DNA from: Elusimicrobia bacterium RIFCSPLOWO2_02_FULL_39_32
GTDB taxonomy: Bacteria; Elusimicrobiota; Elusimicrobia; 2-02-FULL-39-32
DNA length: 33,276 nt
Direction of reading: 5' to 3'
NCBI GenBank assembly: GCA_001800135.1
Contig: MGUU01000003.1
Location: 1 to 33,276, forward strand
The notes below the pieces were generated by a model. The model was given only the letters and a program-made list of their open reading frames with translations. It did no database searches and was not told the DNA's origin. A program made the position numbers and the translations under genes. This document shows, piece by piece, positions 16,081-27,000 of the stretch (position 1 is its first letter; each line of letters starts with the position of its first letter).

Positions 16081-16143
16081 TCTCTTTAGATCCTCCTTAA
16101 TGGATGCACTTTTTTTAATACATTTTTACAAACGTTAAAAAGA

Positions 16144-16172
16144 ATTATAATGGTTTAGTTTCACTTTGTCAA
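16144..16172 (-). promoter_or_regulatory. perfect consensus sigma-70 promoter for the three-gene membrane-protein operon
   Basis: On the - strand, TTGACA (16172-16167) and TATAAT (16149-16144) are separated by exactly 17 nt. The predicted start near 16137 leaves a leader of about 57 nt before the ATG at 16080. Confidence 0.88.
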
Positions 16173-16223
16173 GGTTTAATTAAATTTTTGTTGCAAGCAA
16201 ATAGAAATGTCTGCTAATAAAGG

Positions 16224-16643
16224 TTAAACAACCAGATTTTCTTTGGAGGCAGCTTGAAGTTGTTTCTTATCTGAACTTAAGAAATGAATATCTTCCTTTA
16301 ACTCATCCCGCAAAAGGCATGCAGAAGCTAAGTGAACCGCATCCATCCCTCTTAATCTATGTTTGTCTGATAAATGCCCTGCGGAAGCGGCAAGTTCTAA
16401 GGTAACAGGAATTTTAGAAATTTTAATCCAATCTTGTTCAAAAATAGAGAGAGTTTTTTTATAATCGTTTGTTTTTAAGGCGCCCTCTCTCTTTCTTCTG
16501 GATAAAGCAGAATAGAACTCAGGGTAAGTGATGACAGAAGAGAAGATGATCTGTGAATTTCTGACATGTCTTTGAATTAAACCAGAATCTTCTTCCTCAA
16601 AATAGAGTTTTGCAAGGGAGCTGGTGTCTAGATACAAGATCAT
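16224..16643 (-). CDS. PIN-domain toxin of a VapBC-like pair
   Basis: 139 codons, the usual length of the family. The acidic PIN residues are in place: D6 in the LDTSSLAKLY start, E42, D101 in GMDAVHLASA, and D125 in FLSSDKK. Such proteins are Mg-dependent RNases, often acting on tRNA or rRNA. The gene starts 3 nt after the antitoxin stop, so the two are co-transcribed. GGTAG-AAG before the ATG is a modest ribosome site. No terminator is visible before the next - strand promoter, so read-through into the membrane-protein operon is possible. Confidence 0.88.
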   Translation of the reverse strand: MILYLDTSSLAKLYFEEEDSGLIQRHVRNSQIIFSSVITYPEFYSALSRRKREGALKTNDYKKTLSIFEQDWIKISKIPVTLELAASAGHLSDKHRLRGMDAVHLASACLLRDELKEDIHFLSSDKKQLQAASKENLVV

Positions 16644-16646
16644 CTT

Positions 16647-16919
16647 CTACCACACTCTTTCTTCCAAAATCGTTTTAGAAATACGTTCCCCTTTCAGTTT
16701 GATCGGCCGAGACAGACCCACAGGTTTTCCCGAACATCCTAAAATGACGCCTTTTTCTAACAGGCGACCCAATCGAGAATTCACTTGTAAAGTATTAAGA
16801 GGCATGACCACTGCGATTTTTTGTCCCCGATCAGTAATGGTGATGGGCTCTCCATTTCTAACCCTTGTTAAATAACTGCTTAAATGAGCCTTCATTTCTC
16901 TAATGCCAGCCGTGAACAT
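16647..16919 (-). CDS. Phd/YefM-type antitoxin
   Basis: 90 codons. The N-terminus shows the Phd/YefM fold pattern: start with REMKAHLSSYL, then RVRNGEPITITDRGQKIAVVMPL. The C-terminal half (about 45-90) is basic and would wrap and neutralise the PIN toxin encoded 3 nt downstream. AGGAGG lies 5 nt before the ATG. Members of this family repress their own promoter, so the consensus promoter at 17026-17054 is probably autoregulated. Confidence 0.85.
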   Translation of the reverse strand: MFTAGIREMKAHLSSYLTRVRNGEPITITDRGQKIAVVMPLNTLQVNSRLGRLLEKGVILGCSGKPVGLSRPIKLKGERISKTILEERVW

Positions 16920-17025
16920 ATTGCCTCCTGTCCTTGCTTCACTTTTACCTTTTAGGGCAGCGCGCTTAAAGCCACCCTAATTTTTCCTGCTTTATGATTA
17001 CTCATGTCACTTTAAATGTAGTCAC

Positions 17026-17054
17026 ATTATAATATGAAATGACCTCATTGTCAA
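17026..17054 (-). promoter_or_regulatory. perfect consensus sigma-70 promoter of the toxin-antitoxin pair
   Basis: On the - strand, TTGACA (17054-17049), a 17-nt spacer and TATAAT (17031-17026). The predicted start near 17019 gives a leader of about 100 nt to the ATG at 16919. GTCAC is repeated at 17006-17010 and 17021-17025 and partly mirrored by TGAC at 17040-17043, a possible antitoxin operator overlapping the promoter. Confidence 0.85.
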
Positions 17055-17782
17055 TGGGTTACAATATTTTATAGCTCTTTGGGGGAAGAGACCATCAACT
17101 TATTTTATAAAGAAAGTTTTGTTTACATAGAATTTTTTTTGCTTGGACGCGAATGGAAATAATTTTAAGTTTAAAGTAACAAATTCTAAGTAGTCCTCCA
17201 TATTGAGATGTCTCTCGATGAAAGTTTTTCTTTTAATAATTGGAAGTTCTAATTTTTTCATTTTATTTTATTTATTGGCATTGGTGGTCTTCATTATAAT
17301 TTAATGAGCCTTAGGCTTACAAGTAAACTGATTTAATAAACAAGTAGTGAAAAATTTTTCAGGGTAGGAAAAAGGGAAATGGATGGGAAGGCAGTAAGCC
17401 CAAAGGTAAGAGATATAAAGACTTATGTGATATAATATAGCAAAAGGTTAAGGAAGAAACTAAAAGATAAAATATAATAATATATGGAAATGTGGAATTA
17501 TTTCCATACCTGTGTGGAGTTAGACACATAATTTTTTATAATAAAGAGAATAAATAAACTGTTTGTTGTGGCATTCTTTTTGCTACTAATTAAATAGGAT
17601 ATTTAAGGTTATCCTTAATAATTGGGATTATCTGATTATTTAATAATTTTAGTGATGCTTCGTAAGGATTCATATTGTTTTAAAAGTATAGCGAGGATTT
17701 TGCACTTTTCTTTGTTCAGATATTTGAGGGTTTTCAGATAAATTTAGGATTGACTCTTAGATTAGTGTCCAAATTTGGGGTG
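17055..17782. other. AT-rich intergenic region without a recognisable gene
   Basis: No convincing coding frame on either strand; stops are frequent. It holds an extended -10 box and two hairpins (see the ncRNA candidate) and a small perfect inverted repeat TTAAGG/CCTTAA at 17603-17618. Otherwise I see nothing. Confidence 0.6.
17428..17540 (+). ncRNA. candidate small RNA
   Basis: TGATATAAT at 17428-17436 is a perfect extended -10 box, though no -35 is seen. Downstream, a perfect 9-bp hairpin (TATGGAAAT at 17483-17491 with ATTTCCATA at 17500-17508) is followed by a 5-bp stem (TGTGT/ACACA, 17511-17528) and then a run of six T. Together they would give a transcript of roughly 100 nt. The last stem is weak for a terminator, so this stays a candidate. 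Confidence 0.25.
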
Positions 17783-17843
17783 AAAAATGTTACAAAAATG
17801 TTACAAAAAGTTTAAGAAAAGTTTAAGTGACTTCTGCTATATT
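17783..17843 (+). promoter_or_regulatory. promoter/regulatory block of the second giant gene, copy 2 of the shared element
   Basis: AAAAATGTTAC twice in tandem (17783-17793, 17794-17804), then the same A-rich stretch to 17823 as before the first giant gene, with one mismatch in 41. TATATT sits at 17838-17843, the offset at which copy 1 has TATATG. The start of the giant gene is about 190 nt further on, against 52 nt in copy 1, leaving a long leader. Confidence 0.6.
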
Positions 17844-17870
17844 CTATCTACACCTGCGGTTCAATCTAAT

Positions 17871-18050
17871 CATGTTCAGTTTATTTTTATTCATGGAGAA
17901 AATTCTAGAGAGAAAAATATTATACCTATTGGCCATTTAATATAATTTATTCAATGTTCCAAATAAAAATTATTGGAGAAAGTTCTAAAGAAAAGATTAT
18001 TGTTCATGTTGGTTGTTTGTTCCAATAGACATAATGATCAAAATAAAAAT
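17871..18050 (+). repeat. imperfect 80-bp tandem repeat in the leader of the second giant gene
   Basis: Segments 17881-17960 and 17961-18040 match at a fixed 80-nt offset. GGAGAA at 17895 recurs at 17975, TTCTA at 17903 at 17983, and AAATAAAAAT at 17961 at 18041. ATG codons fall at 17872, 17954 and 18034 in corresponding places. The first two open frames of 22 and 24 codons; the third opens the giant gene. This looks like duplication of the start-codon neighbourhood. Confidence 0.5.
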
Positions 18051-21000
18051 TAGACGACTTTACAGAAAAACCAAAAGAAACTTCTGGAGGGCATTTTTTT
18101 GTCCGATTCCACACACCTCACCCTTTTCATTTTTAATTTTTAAATTAATCCCCACTAGCCAGTTTTATAAAAAGACAGTTGCTCTCACAACTGTCTTTAT
18201 TTATTTTACTACACAGATTGCGTTTGCGCAGAATGTGATGATGGCCATGCCAAAAAATGCTCTACCAGAACTGTTCCAGAATCTAAAAGTTAAATTCAAT
18301 CTTTATTGGACCGCAGGAAGAATTGTGTTTCATGCCCTGCCCGGATATGACAAATTAAGAGAAGATAGGGACCGCTCCGGCTACATGAGCCCGGAAAGAT
18401 TGATGGAAAGAGAAAAACAGCAATTGGATCGTCTGGAAACACCGCAGCAGTTGATGAAAGACAGAGGCTTACAAATGCCTAAAGGCCAAGAGCAGTATAA
18501 CGGCAAAGAAAAGATGACAGCAGAGCAGTTCTGGCAGAACATGGAGACCATGAAAGGGATTCAAGGGGATATAGCCAGAGTGAGACAGCAATCTAAACAA
18601 GATGTGGCTGCCGGCACAGAAGCGAACTACATACTTTACAATGATGGGAAACAGGTATTTTTTAAAGATGGATTAACGACCAGGGTATTAAATGAGCGGG
18701 TGTTAGATCCCAGAGGAAATTTGACTTTAAGGAATACCTTTCAGATGGGATATAACAACAAGCGTTTAATGACCTCTTACATTGCGGATGAGACTGACTC
18801 ACAAGGGAATATTACGACCACCCGACGTAAAGATATTACCTACACTGATGACTCTGTATATTACGCGGGCAAAGATACTGTGGCGAAGCAACAGATCACA
18901 AGTTTTGAAGAAAATCGCGTAGATCCTTTAGGTAACGCAAGCACGATTATCCGTAAAAACATGAAATATGATGATGATTCTCGAGTAAAACATTTTGAGG
19001 AAGATCAGATAGATACCTTTGGCAATAAGAGCAATAAGACTTGGACCAATGCCAATTATGACAGCAATGATAACTTAATGAACTATGATGAAAATACAAT
19101 AGATTCTTTTGGCAATAAAACCTCTAAACATTGGGGAGATGCAAAGTATATTATGAATCCTCAATGGACTGGGGATTCAGATCGGGTGCATCAAAAATAT
19201 TTGCTTGCAGAATATACACAAACCGTTGTGGATGCGTCTGGGGCAAAAAGCGTGGAGAAGTGGGGCGAAGCCCAATACAATCAATATAATGAGCTGGTAT
19301 ATCATAAAACAATTCGCACGGATTTCTTAGGCTTTAAAACAGTTACGGAATTTTCTGATGGACAGTACAACCAATATGGGCAAATGACCAACTTTAAACA
19401 GCAAACTTTAGACGCGCATGGGAATTTTCAGCTTATGGAAAGAAATGGCATTACCTATACAAAGCTTGGGGATACTCTTTCCTATAATGAGATTGTTTCT
19501 GATGATAAAGGTAAAAGAATAGAGAGAACAAGAACTAATATAGTTTATAACGATAAGCGTTTGCAGATTGGTTATTTTGAATTAGAAACTTTGCCGGATC
19601 TAACCCAAGTGGGCAAAACATGGTCTGTTGCTGAAAAAGAAGGGGAGAAAATAAAAGGATATAAGGAAGTCAAGGGCAAAGCCGGATATTTTAAACAAGA
19701 AGCCTTGTCTGTTCCATCTCTTATTCAGACACAAATTATTAAAGATTGGTCTGCTTATGGAAAAAACGAAGGTTATAATGAGCGAGGCCAACTCATAGGG
19801 TACAGAGAAATTAGTGGTATTTACAGAAATGGTATTAAGGAAGGAGAAAGAGATATTGAAGTTAAAAAATATGTTTCTGATATTACTTATGATAAGTCAG
19901 GTAAACAATCCGGATCTATAGAGGACACTTTCACTCTTGGCAAAAATGAGAATGGAAAAAACATTGATGGCCGTTTACTTATTTCTACCGCAAGATTATC
20001 TACAGAAGAAGATATTGAAGGCAAGATCATTGGTTATAAAGAGCGTGTGGATACAAAAGGCTGGGATGGGGAAGGGAGTTTAAAGCGAGACCTATCAGTA
20101 GAAAAAGTTAGGGACAGCATTACTTTAACTAGCTATAACGAGACTGTGCATACCTTTTCTCAAGATGGGGATGATAAATTAGATACTACTAGTTACACGG
20201 AAAGAAAAGATATGGTCCTAGATGGGTTTGCCCGTTTAGTTTCTTATAAGGAAGATTTTTTTTCCGAACATGGAAACGAAGATTCAAAAGTTTCAAGAGA
20301 GGTTTCCACCATCCATTACGATTTGCGGAATTTGATGGTGGGCTCTTACGAGGTGAGCAAAGATATCAGAGGCGCGCTCACCACCACCTTCCTTTCCAAC
20401 AGCCTCTATAACGCTTTGAGCCAGTCGATCTCATTCTTGAGGCAAACAATCCAAGAAGGGAAATCGGGCGCCTCTGCGGTCGAGCTTTTTAGGTCGAAGA
20501 TCACCTATAACGGGCTAGGGGATATGATGAGCTACACCGATCATTCGAGGAAGTTCGATAAAGATTTCAAAAATCAGCTTTCGAACAAGGTAGATGTGAT
20601 TGATTGGAATGCGCTTGGCTACAACCGTTTTGGTCAGCTCACCGGCTATGTGCAAGGATTCGTAGAGAACGGATTAAATATTGAGATGAAAGTAACTAGC
20701 ATCAAATATGATTCTTTCGGCAGAACCACGGAGCAGTTGACCACCAATCATAAAACGGGAACGGAAACGCGCGTCTCTTATACTTTGGGAGACGGCACTG
20801 TTTTGTCTCCAATGGATCTTTCGATGTTATTGGAAGAGAACGGCCTTAAAAGTTGGGATCAGCTCTTGAAAGATGGAGTAGATGGAAATATCTATCAAAC
20901 CATCAGCCTCTCTGAGTTTATGAAAATGCTGGAGTCCAATGAGGCGAAAGGAAAAGATCTGGAAGCCTTGATGAATGAAGGGTTGTTGAAGTTCAGCGTT

Positions 21001-24000
21001 GAAGGGAATCTTGTCACCTACGCCAGATTGCGAGAAAATATCGTTGCCAGACTTTCCGACGAAGAGAAAGCGGCGAATGCGGAGAATTTAGCTCAAATCA
21101 TAAAGGAAAAGATCATCAGAGAAATCCAAAATCAAACATTAAAGGTACAGGTTCGCCAGCTCTTAAGGAAGGTAACTCAATTTGCGCCGGTGGATGTTAC
21201 GGATCGAACAATCCGCACCGGATCGAAATATTATGAGAAGGGCATCAACTACGGTTTGATGAAGGAGTACACCGACACCGCCTTCAACCTCGTTTTGGGC
21301 GGAGAATCGGTTGATGATGACACCATGCAGATGCTATTGGATAAGGCGGAAAGAATGTTTGCGGACGCGAGAGATGACCCCAGCGCGGAAAAAGAAAATT
21401 TGAATATCGAGTTCTATTTGATCAAGGCGCTTTCCCATTATGCCTTAAAACTTGAGGCGGACGGAAAGAAAATAGACGATATCCTTCTCTTCCAAAATTC
21501 CGTTAAGCAGATGGATTATAACGATTTAGGCCGGGCGACCGGTTATATCAATGTGCAGGGCTATTCCTTAAATATCAAGAGCGATTACATGATGGATGGG
21601 CATAAACTGAGCTGGGATGAATTGAAAGCGTTTGTGGGGAACGACGGCTCAAAAATTTGGAAGCTCCTCAAAGATGGCACGCTCACTCGCGTTTCTAAAT
21701 TGGCGGCGAATACTGAGAGCTCAATTTCGATTCGTTCGAATGTTGGATACAATGAGTTGGGAAGCATTCAAGGTTATGACGAGAAATCTACCGACGAAAA
21801 GGGGGGGGTCCTATCGCTCATCGTCCATACGGAACTCACCTATAACGAGCTAGAGCAGGTTTTGACCACCTTTACGAAAACTTCTATCTCCCGTGTGAAA
21901 GGAGGGTATGAAGAGAGCTATCTTTTGACCAGCAACCAATATAATAAAGAAAATAATCAATTGATCGGAGCTGTCGCGGCCACCCCCAAAGATAAAAGGA
22001 ATTTCACGCGGGATTTAGTCTGGACGAATGTGGATGAGAACGGGGAAGGGGGCGAGTTGGTGGAATCGATCAGCGAGTCGGGCAGTAGTGTGATGTCTTT
22101 TTTTACCGCGATCAACGGTATGACAAAGCTTTTGGCTCAGAGCGTCTATTCAGAAACGAGATTAAAGAAGGGAGATTTCAGCTCCTCCAATCAAAATATG
22201 TTCTATGAATATGATCCAGTCACCGGAAGGCTTCTCAATGCGAGCGGAATCACATTCTCCTCTTCACAAGGAGCATACCTCACGGAAGATGGCACCGCGT
22301 TGGTTCCGGTTCTCTCCACAACGATTTCAAGAAGCGTTTTTTCTACTTACGGGAGCCAAACCAAGTTGGTGATAAGCATTAGCGACAGTGATTCAAGAGG
22401 CGCAGATACCAGCCAGACCAAGCAGACGATGGTGACTGTCAATGAGTATAAAGATAACGGCAGGTTGGAGGATTCATGGGGCCGCGGCAGCTCCATCTCC
22501 CACGGCAGTTTTAAAAAAGATATGGATGGAAATCTAATAAGAGATGAATGGGGGATGCCTATTCCAAACGACATGACGGTTGGAACCATGATTCAGGAAT
22601 TTATGGTGATCAACGATGAGGCTCTATTGGAATCTCAAGGGACGAAGTCCACCCAGCTCTATTATAATGACGCGACCGGCGAGTGGGTGCCAGAACTCAA
22701 TGGAAACAGCTACTCAACCCAAAACATGCAGATCTATATTTATGATTCTGTAGGGCGTTTAAAAGGCGTGCAAGGGGGGATGGGAGCCGAAACCGGCATT
22801 ATAGCGAGAGGATTCACTCAAGGTGAGATCGCTTTAAAAGAGATCAATAAGGCTTTAAAATTAGGGCGGCCTCAAGACTTAGCTGTGCTTGAGGCTCTCA
22901 ACATGACTTTGGAAGAGCTGGAGGAACTGAAAGATGACGAGGCGGAAGAAAAAATCCTCACCGCCTTCAATTCGATTCTTGCCCTGCCAGAATTTTATGA
23001 GTCTGTTGATGTAGAGGCTCTGGGGCTTACGGATGATATGAAATCGCGATTGGATCGGATCAAAAATCTGGTGGTCAAAGGGAAAGAGGAGAGGGGGAAG
23101 GTTAAAAATCTTTTTGGAAGCGAGGATCTAAAAACTTTAAGGATTTTCAATAAGGCTCTGCTGCAAGCGCTCTATGCGGATGCAATGAAAGAGAGCCTCG
23201 TTGCGAAGTTGGTTTCGGGAACATTCACCGGCACAAGCGAAGGGGGCGGAAGATCGAGCGGTCTCATCTTTAACAAGTTCATGGTTATTATGGGCCAGGC
23301 GATGATGATCAACTCATACACGCTCTCAGATCAAAAAGAGCAGTGGACCAAAGAGATCACATTCACAAAACCTGTACCGCCGGTTTCAGCGCCGCCAGCT
23401 TTGGTGGAGACGATTGAGCCAGTGTCTCCTCCCTCCGGCGCCGAAGCGCCTCAATCTCCAGAGGCAACTCCTGAAACTGTTCCACAATCGGCGGCGGTTG
23501 CGGAAAGCGCCGGCAAAGTTTCTGATATGGCAAGAGCGATCACAGGCGGTCCCGTGGTCTCTCCTTTGCCTAAGATTTCGGAGGAAGAAGTTGCCAAAAG
23601 CAAAGCGGCTGTGGCTCCCAAAATAATTCCTTTATCCGAAGAACAGCTTTCTCAAGCGCCGCAGCCTGAGCCTTCTCTTGAACCTGCTTCAGAAATGCCT
23701 CAAGAAGCTCCCGCTCCAGATTTATCGGCCCAAGGTCCCATGCCCGCGGAGACCACCCCAACTTCCCCTCCGTCGGCACCCTCCCTTGAGCCTCAAATTC
23801 AAAAACAGACGATTCGCTTTAGGGATGATAACCAAGTGGTCGGAGCTTCCTTAATTGTAAATAACAACGCTTACTTGATCGGATATGATTCTAATACGGA
23901 CAGTTTAATCGTTTACCGAAAGGACCAAAACAATCAGTGGGAGCAGGTGGGTAAAGCGGAAGTTATTTATGGAGACGATACTACCTCTCTTTATCTTGTG

Positions 24001-27000
24001 ACCGGAGAGGGAACGGATCAAACGAGAGAGATGCTTGCGGAGTATGACGCCAGAACTAATACCTTGAGCAACTCAAGTGAGCGAACAGAGATGTGGAATT
24101 TTTCCGATGAGAAAACTGGGCAGGGGGTTCAGTATCAGGAGATGACGGTTTCATATAAGTTCAACGCTTTAGGATTGATGATGGCGGCTCATGGGATCGG
24201 TTTTACTCAAGCGGATGACGGCTTTAGAAACATCACCAACAGCCTCATTGAGCAAAAGTACGACATCATCATGGGGCAGGCGAAGATGCGGGTTTCGGAG
24301 ACTAAATCCTTCACTCAAAATCTCGACGGCACTTGGAGCGCCATGGGCTGGATTATCAATGGGCAAAAAAATGGACTTCCCGTTGGCAAACCGATGACTG
24401 TGGAGTATGATTACAATAAGGATGGGGAAATGATCGGCGCCAGAGGGTACGGCGAATCGGTAACCGCTAATAGCGATGCCTCCATCACATTCAGCACTAT
24501 CGAGCAGGATTATGAAATCTTGGATGGTCAAGCAAAACTCACCCACACCAAAACAACTTCCGACACCAGCTCCAACGATACCGAGACAACCCAAGTCATC
24601 CACGTTTATTACAGCTACGATAATCGTTTGCGTCTCGTTAAAAGAGGCGGCGTTTATGGCGGAAAAAAAGATAAGAGCGGAAAATGGATCCGCTCCACAT
24701 TTGGAGAGGGGACAACCTCTTCGATCCAAAGGGACAAAAACGGCATCATCACCAACATTTCTAAAGGAAAGATTTTTCAAACATACGACATCTTTTTTAA
24801 CCAGGCTAAACTGATCGAGTCTGTAACTGTCAATGATGGTTGGTTGGAAGGGGCTGAGACGTGGAGCCAAAAACAGAGCACCTTAAAATATATTTATGAT
24901 AAGTCGGGCAGGATTGCCGGCGCCAATGGATTCGAACGGGAACTCAAAGGAGACCTGTTCCTTAAAAAAGATGTCACCGAAACACTCACCTACCAAACCT
25001 ACGAAATCATCCAAGGCCAAGCCAAAGTCACCAACTATAAATCTATTTCAAGAGCTCGTCATTTTATAACTCTTGCAGGAAAAAACGATCTAGATATAAG
25101 AGAGATGGTGATCAATAGCGCCATCATTGGGGAGATGCTCGATCAATTCAGGCGCGACGATTTTAAAGATAATCCCGATGTGGTCTATAGCAGAACCGAA
25201 AGTTCAGGCGGCAATAGCTATGATTCTTATGGGAATCTAGTTGGAGTCACCGGTATCACAGATTCTAACACCATCAATGCGGCCACCGGCGAGCCTTCGA
25301 GAAGCGTGGATGAGCAGATCTTCATGATGTTTGACTATTCGTTCGAGAAAGATGGAATCAAGGTGCTGGGCAGGCAATCTAAAATGGTGGGCACCAAGAA
25401 CATCTCGCGGACCGGAGAGGATATTACGGTGTTGAGCAGGGCCCAGGCGGAAGGGTTGATGGCGAAGATTGCCGATGCTCTGGGGCTTTCTCAGCTTGAA
25501 ATAAAAGATCAAACCGCATTGGTTAATTTAGCGGTAGCCCTGACCAAATCGAACGAGCCCATTTCACAGCTGATCGAAAAAAGCAAGCTCTCCGCAAAAG
25601 ATTTCTTCTCGACGGTGCTTTTCATACTGGATGAGGCTGGAGCCACACTCAACGCTCTACAGCTCGACATGTTTGAAGCGATGTTTCAAGTGGTGGGGGA
25701 GGCATTAAAAACTGTTTTATTCAGATTCACTTCGCTGTTGATTGGCGGCGAAGAATCGGAGATGACTCAAACGGTGCAGTCTGTTTTTAACGATCTTAAA
25801 GAGAATTTCAGTACTCTAAAAGATCCAACCGATCTAACGAGTTTCGTCTTGAATGGAGTCTATGTTATCGATACCCTAGAAGGGGCGCAGTTGCCCGAAG
25901 GCGTGGAGACCAAAAAAATGCTTTGGTGGACGGCCGATGGCAAGCTTGTGATCCATAGAGATGTATTAAATGAGTGGGCAAGGCTTGAAAGGGAAGATAC
26001 AAACGAACCCAAAAAATTTACGGTTCGGGGCGCCCTGCAAAAGATGATGCTCCAGGAAAATTATGAATACTCCCACGCCAAGGCGAAGTGGGATGAAGGC
26101 GAAATCGCATCTGCTCAAGATTTGAAAGGATGGAGCATGCATGCGGAAACAGAAAAAGAAAAAGGCGGGTTGGGTTATACTGTTCCCGGCATCATTGGAA
26201 ATTATGGGGCGCCTACGATTTCGGCAGGAGGCAAAACACCTGGCGCCTCTTCTCTATATGGAACGGATAACTGGAGCGCGCTCTTGAAAGCGCTTAGCAA
26301 TGTGAAGGTAGTGAGGATGAATGCCGATGGCACATATGTAAGAGATGAGAGCGATAATCTTGTTGAAGATCCGATCAATACCGAGATTGCGATCGAGGGA
26401 GTGACAGATACGTTATTGCAAGGGGAGAATGCGGGCATTGTTACAAATGTGGATATGGATAGGGCTGCGGTGAAGGTGGGAGCTTTCGCATCCGATGTGG
26501 ATGGCAGCTGGAAGCTGGAATGGAGTGAATCAACTCAAAAGTTTTCTTTTGTGAGGCGGGATGCGGCAGGGACTGTGGCAGAAAGTTTTCTATTTGAAGA
26601 TCAAGATCCGTTGATCAGCGGTTATATTGTGAAAGATGGAGTTGCTGTTCCAACTTTCGGCGAAGAGCTTCCTCCAACTTGGACAGAGGAGCAGAAAGAG
26701 GCTCGGAAAAACGATAAAGATTTCTTTAAGAGCGAGTTTAGAGTGGGCGATAATGTGATGGGGCGCTATATCCGCTATGGAAGCGGAAAGAATGTGCGAA
26801 TCATGATTATTCTTTATAGGGAGGATGGCAACCTTAAAGCCCGCTACAACAAAGATTCAAGTTCGATCTCTTTCGATATCAAAGGGCCAGAAATAGTAAA
26901 AACTGGCGGCGGAACATGGGTTTATGCCGATGGCGATGATAGAGGGACGCCGGTGGATGTGGACGCCAGCATTTCGGATCCTGACGGCGATATGAGGAGC

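Noticed and set aside
24169-24870. 233-codon open frame on the - strand
   Set aside because: It lies wholly antisense to the second giant ORF, which has continuous repeats and motif structure here. The - frame shows no recognisable domain or ribosome site.
26920-27000. Calcium-binding or dockerin-type motif (Asp-rich DGDD … DPDGD)
   Set aside because: Asp spacing does not repeat in the dockerin or RTX pattern; probably a local acidic loop.
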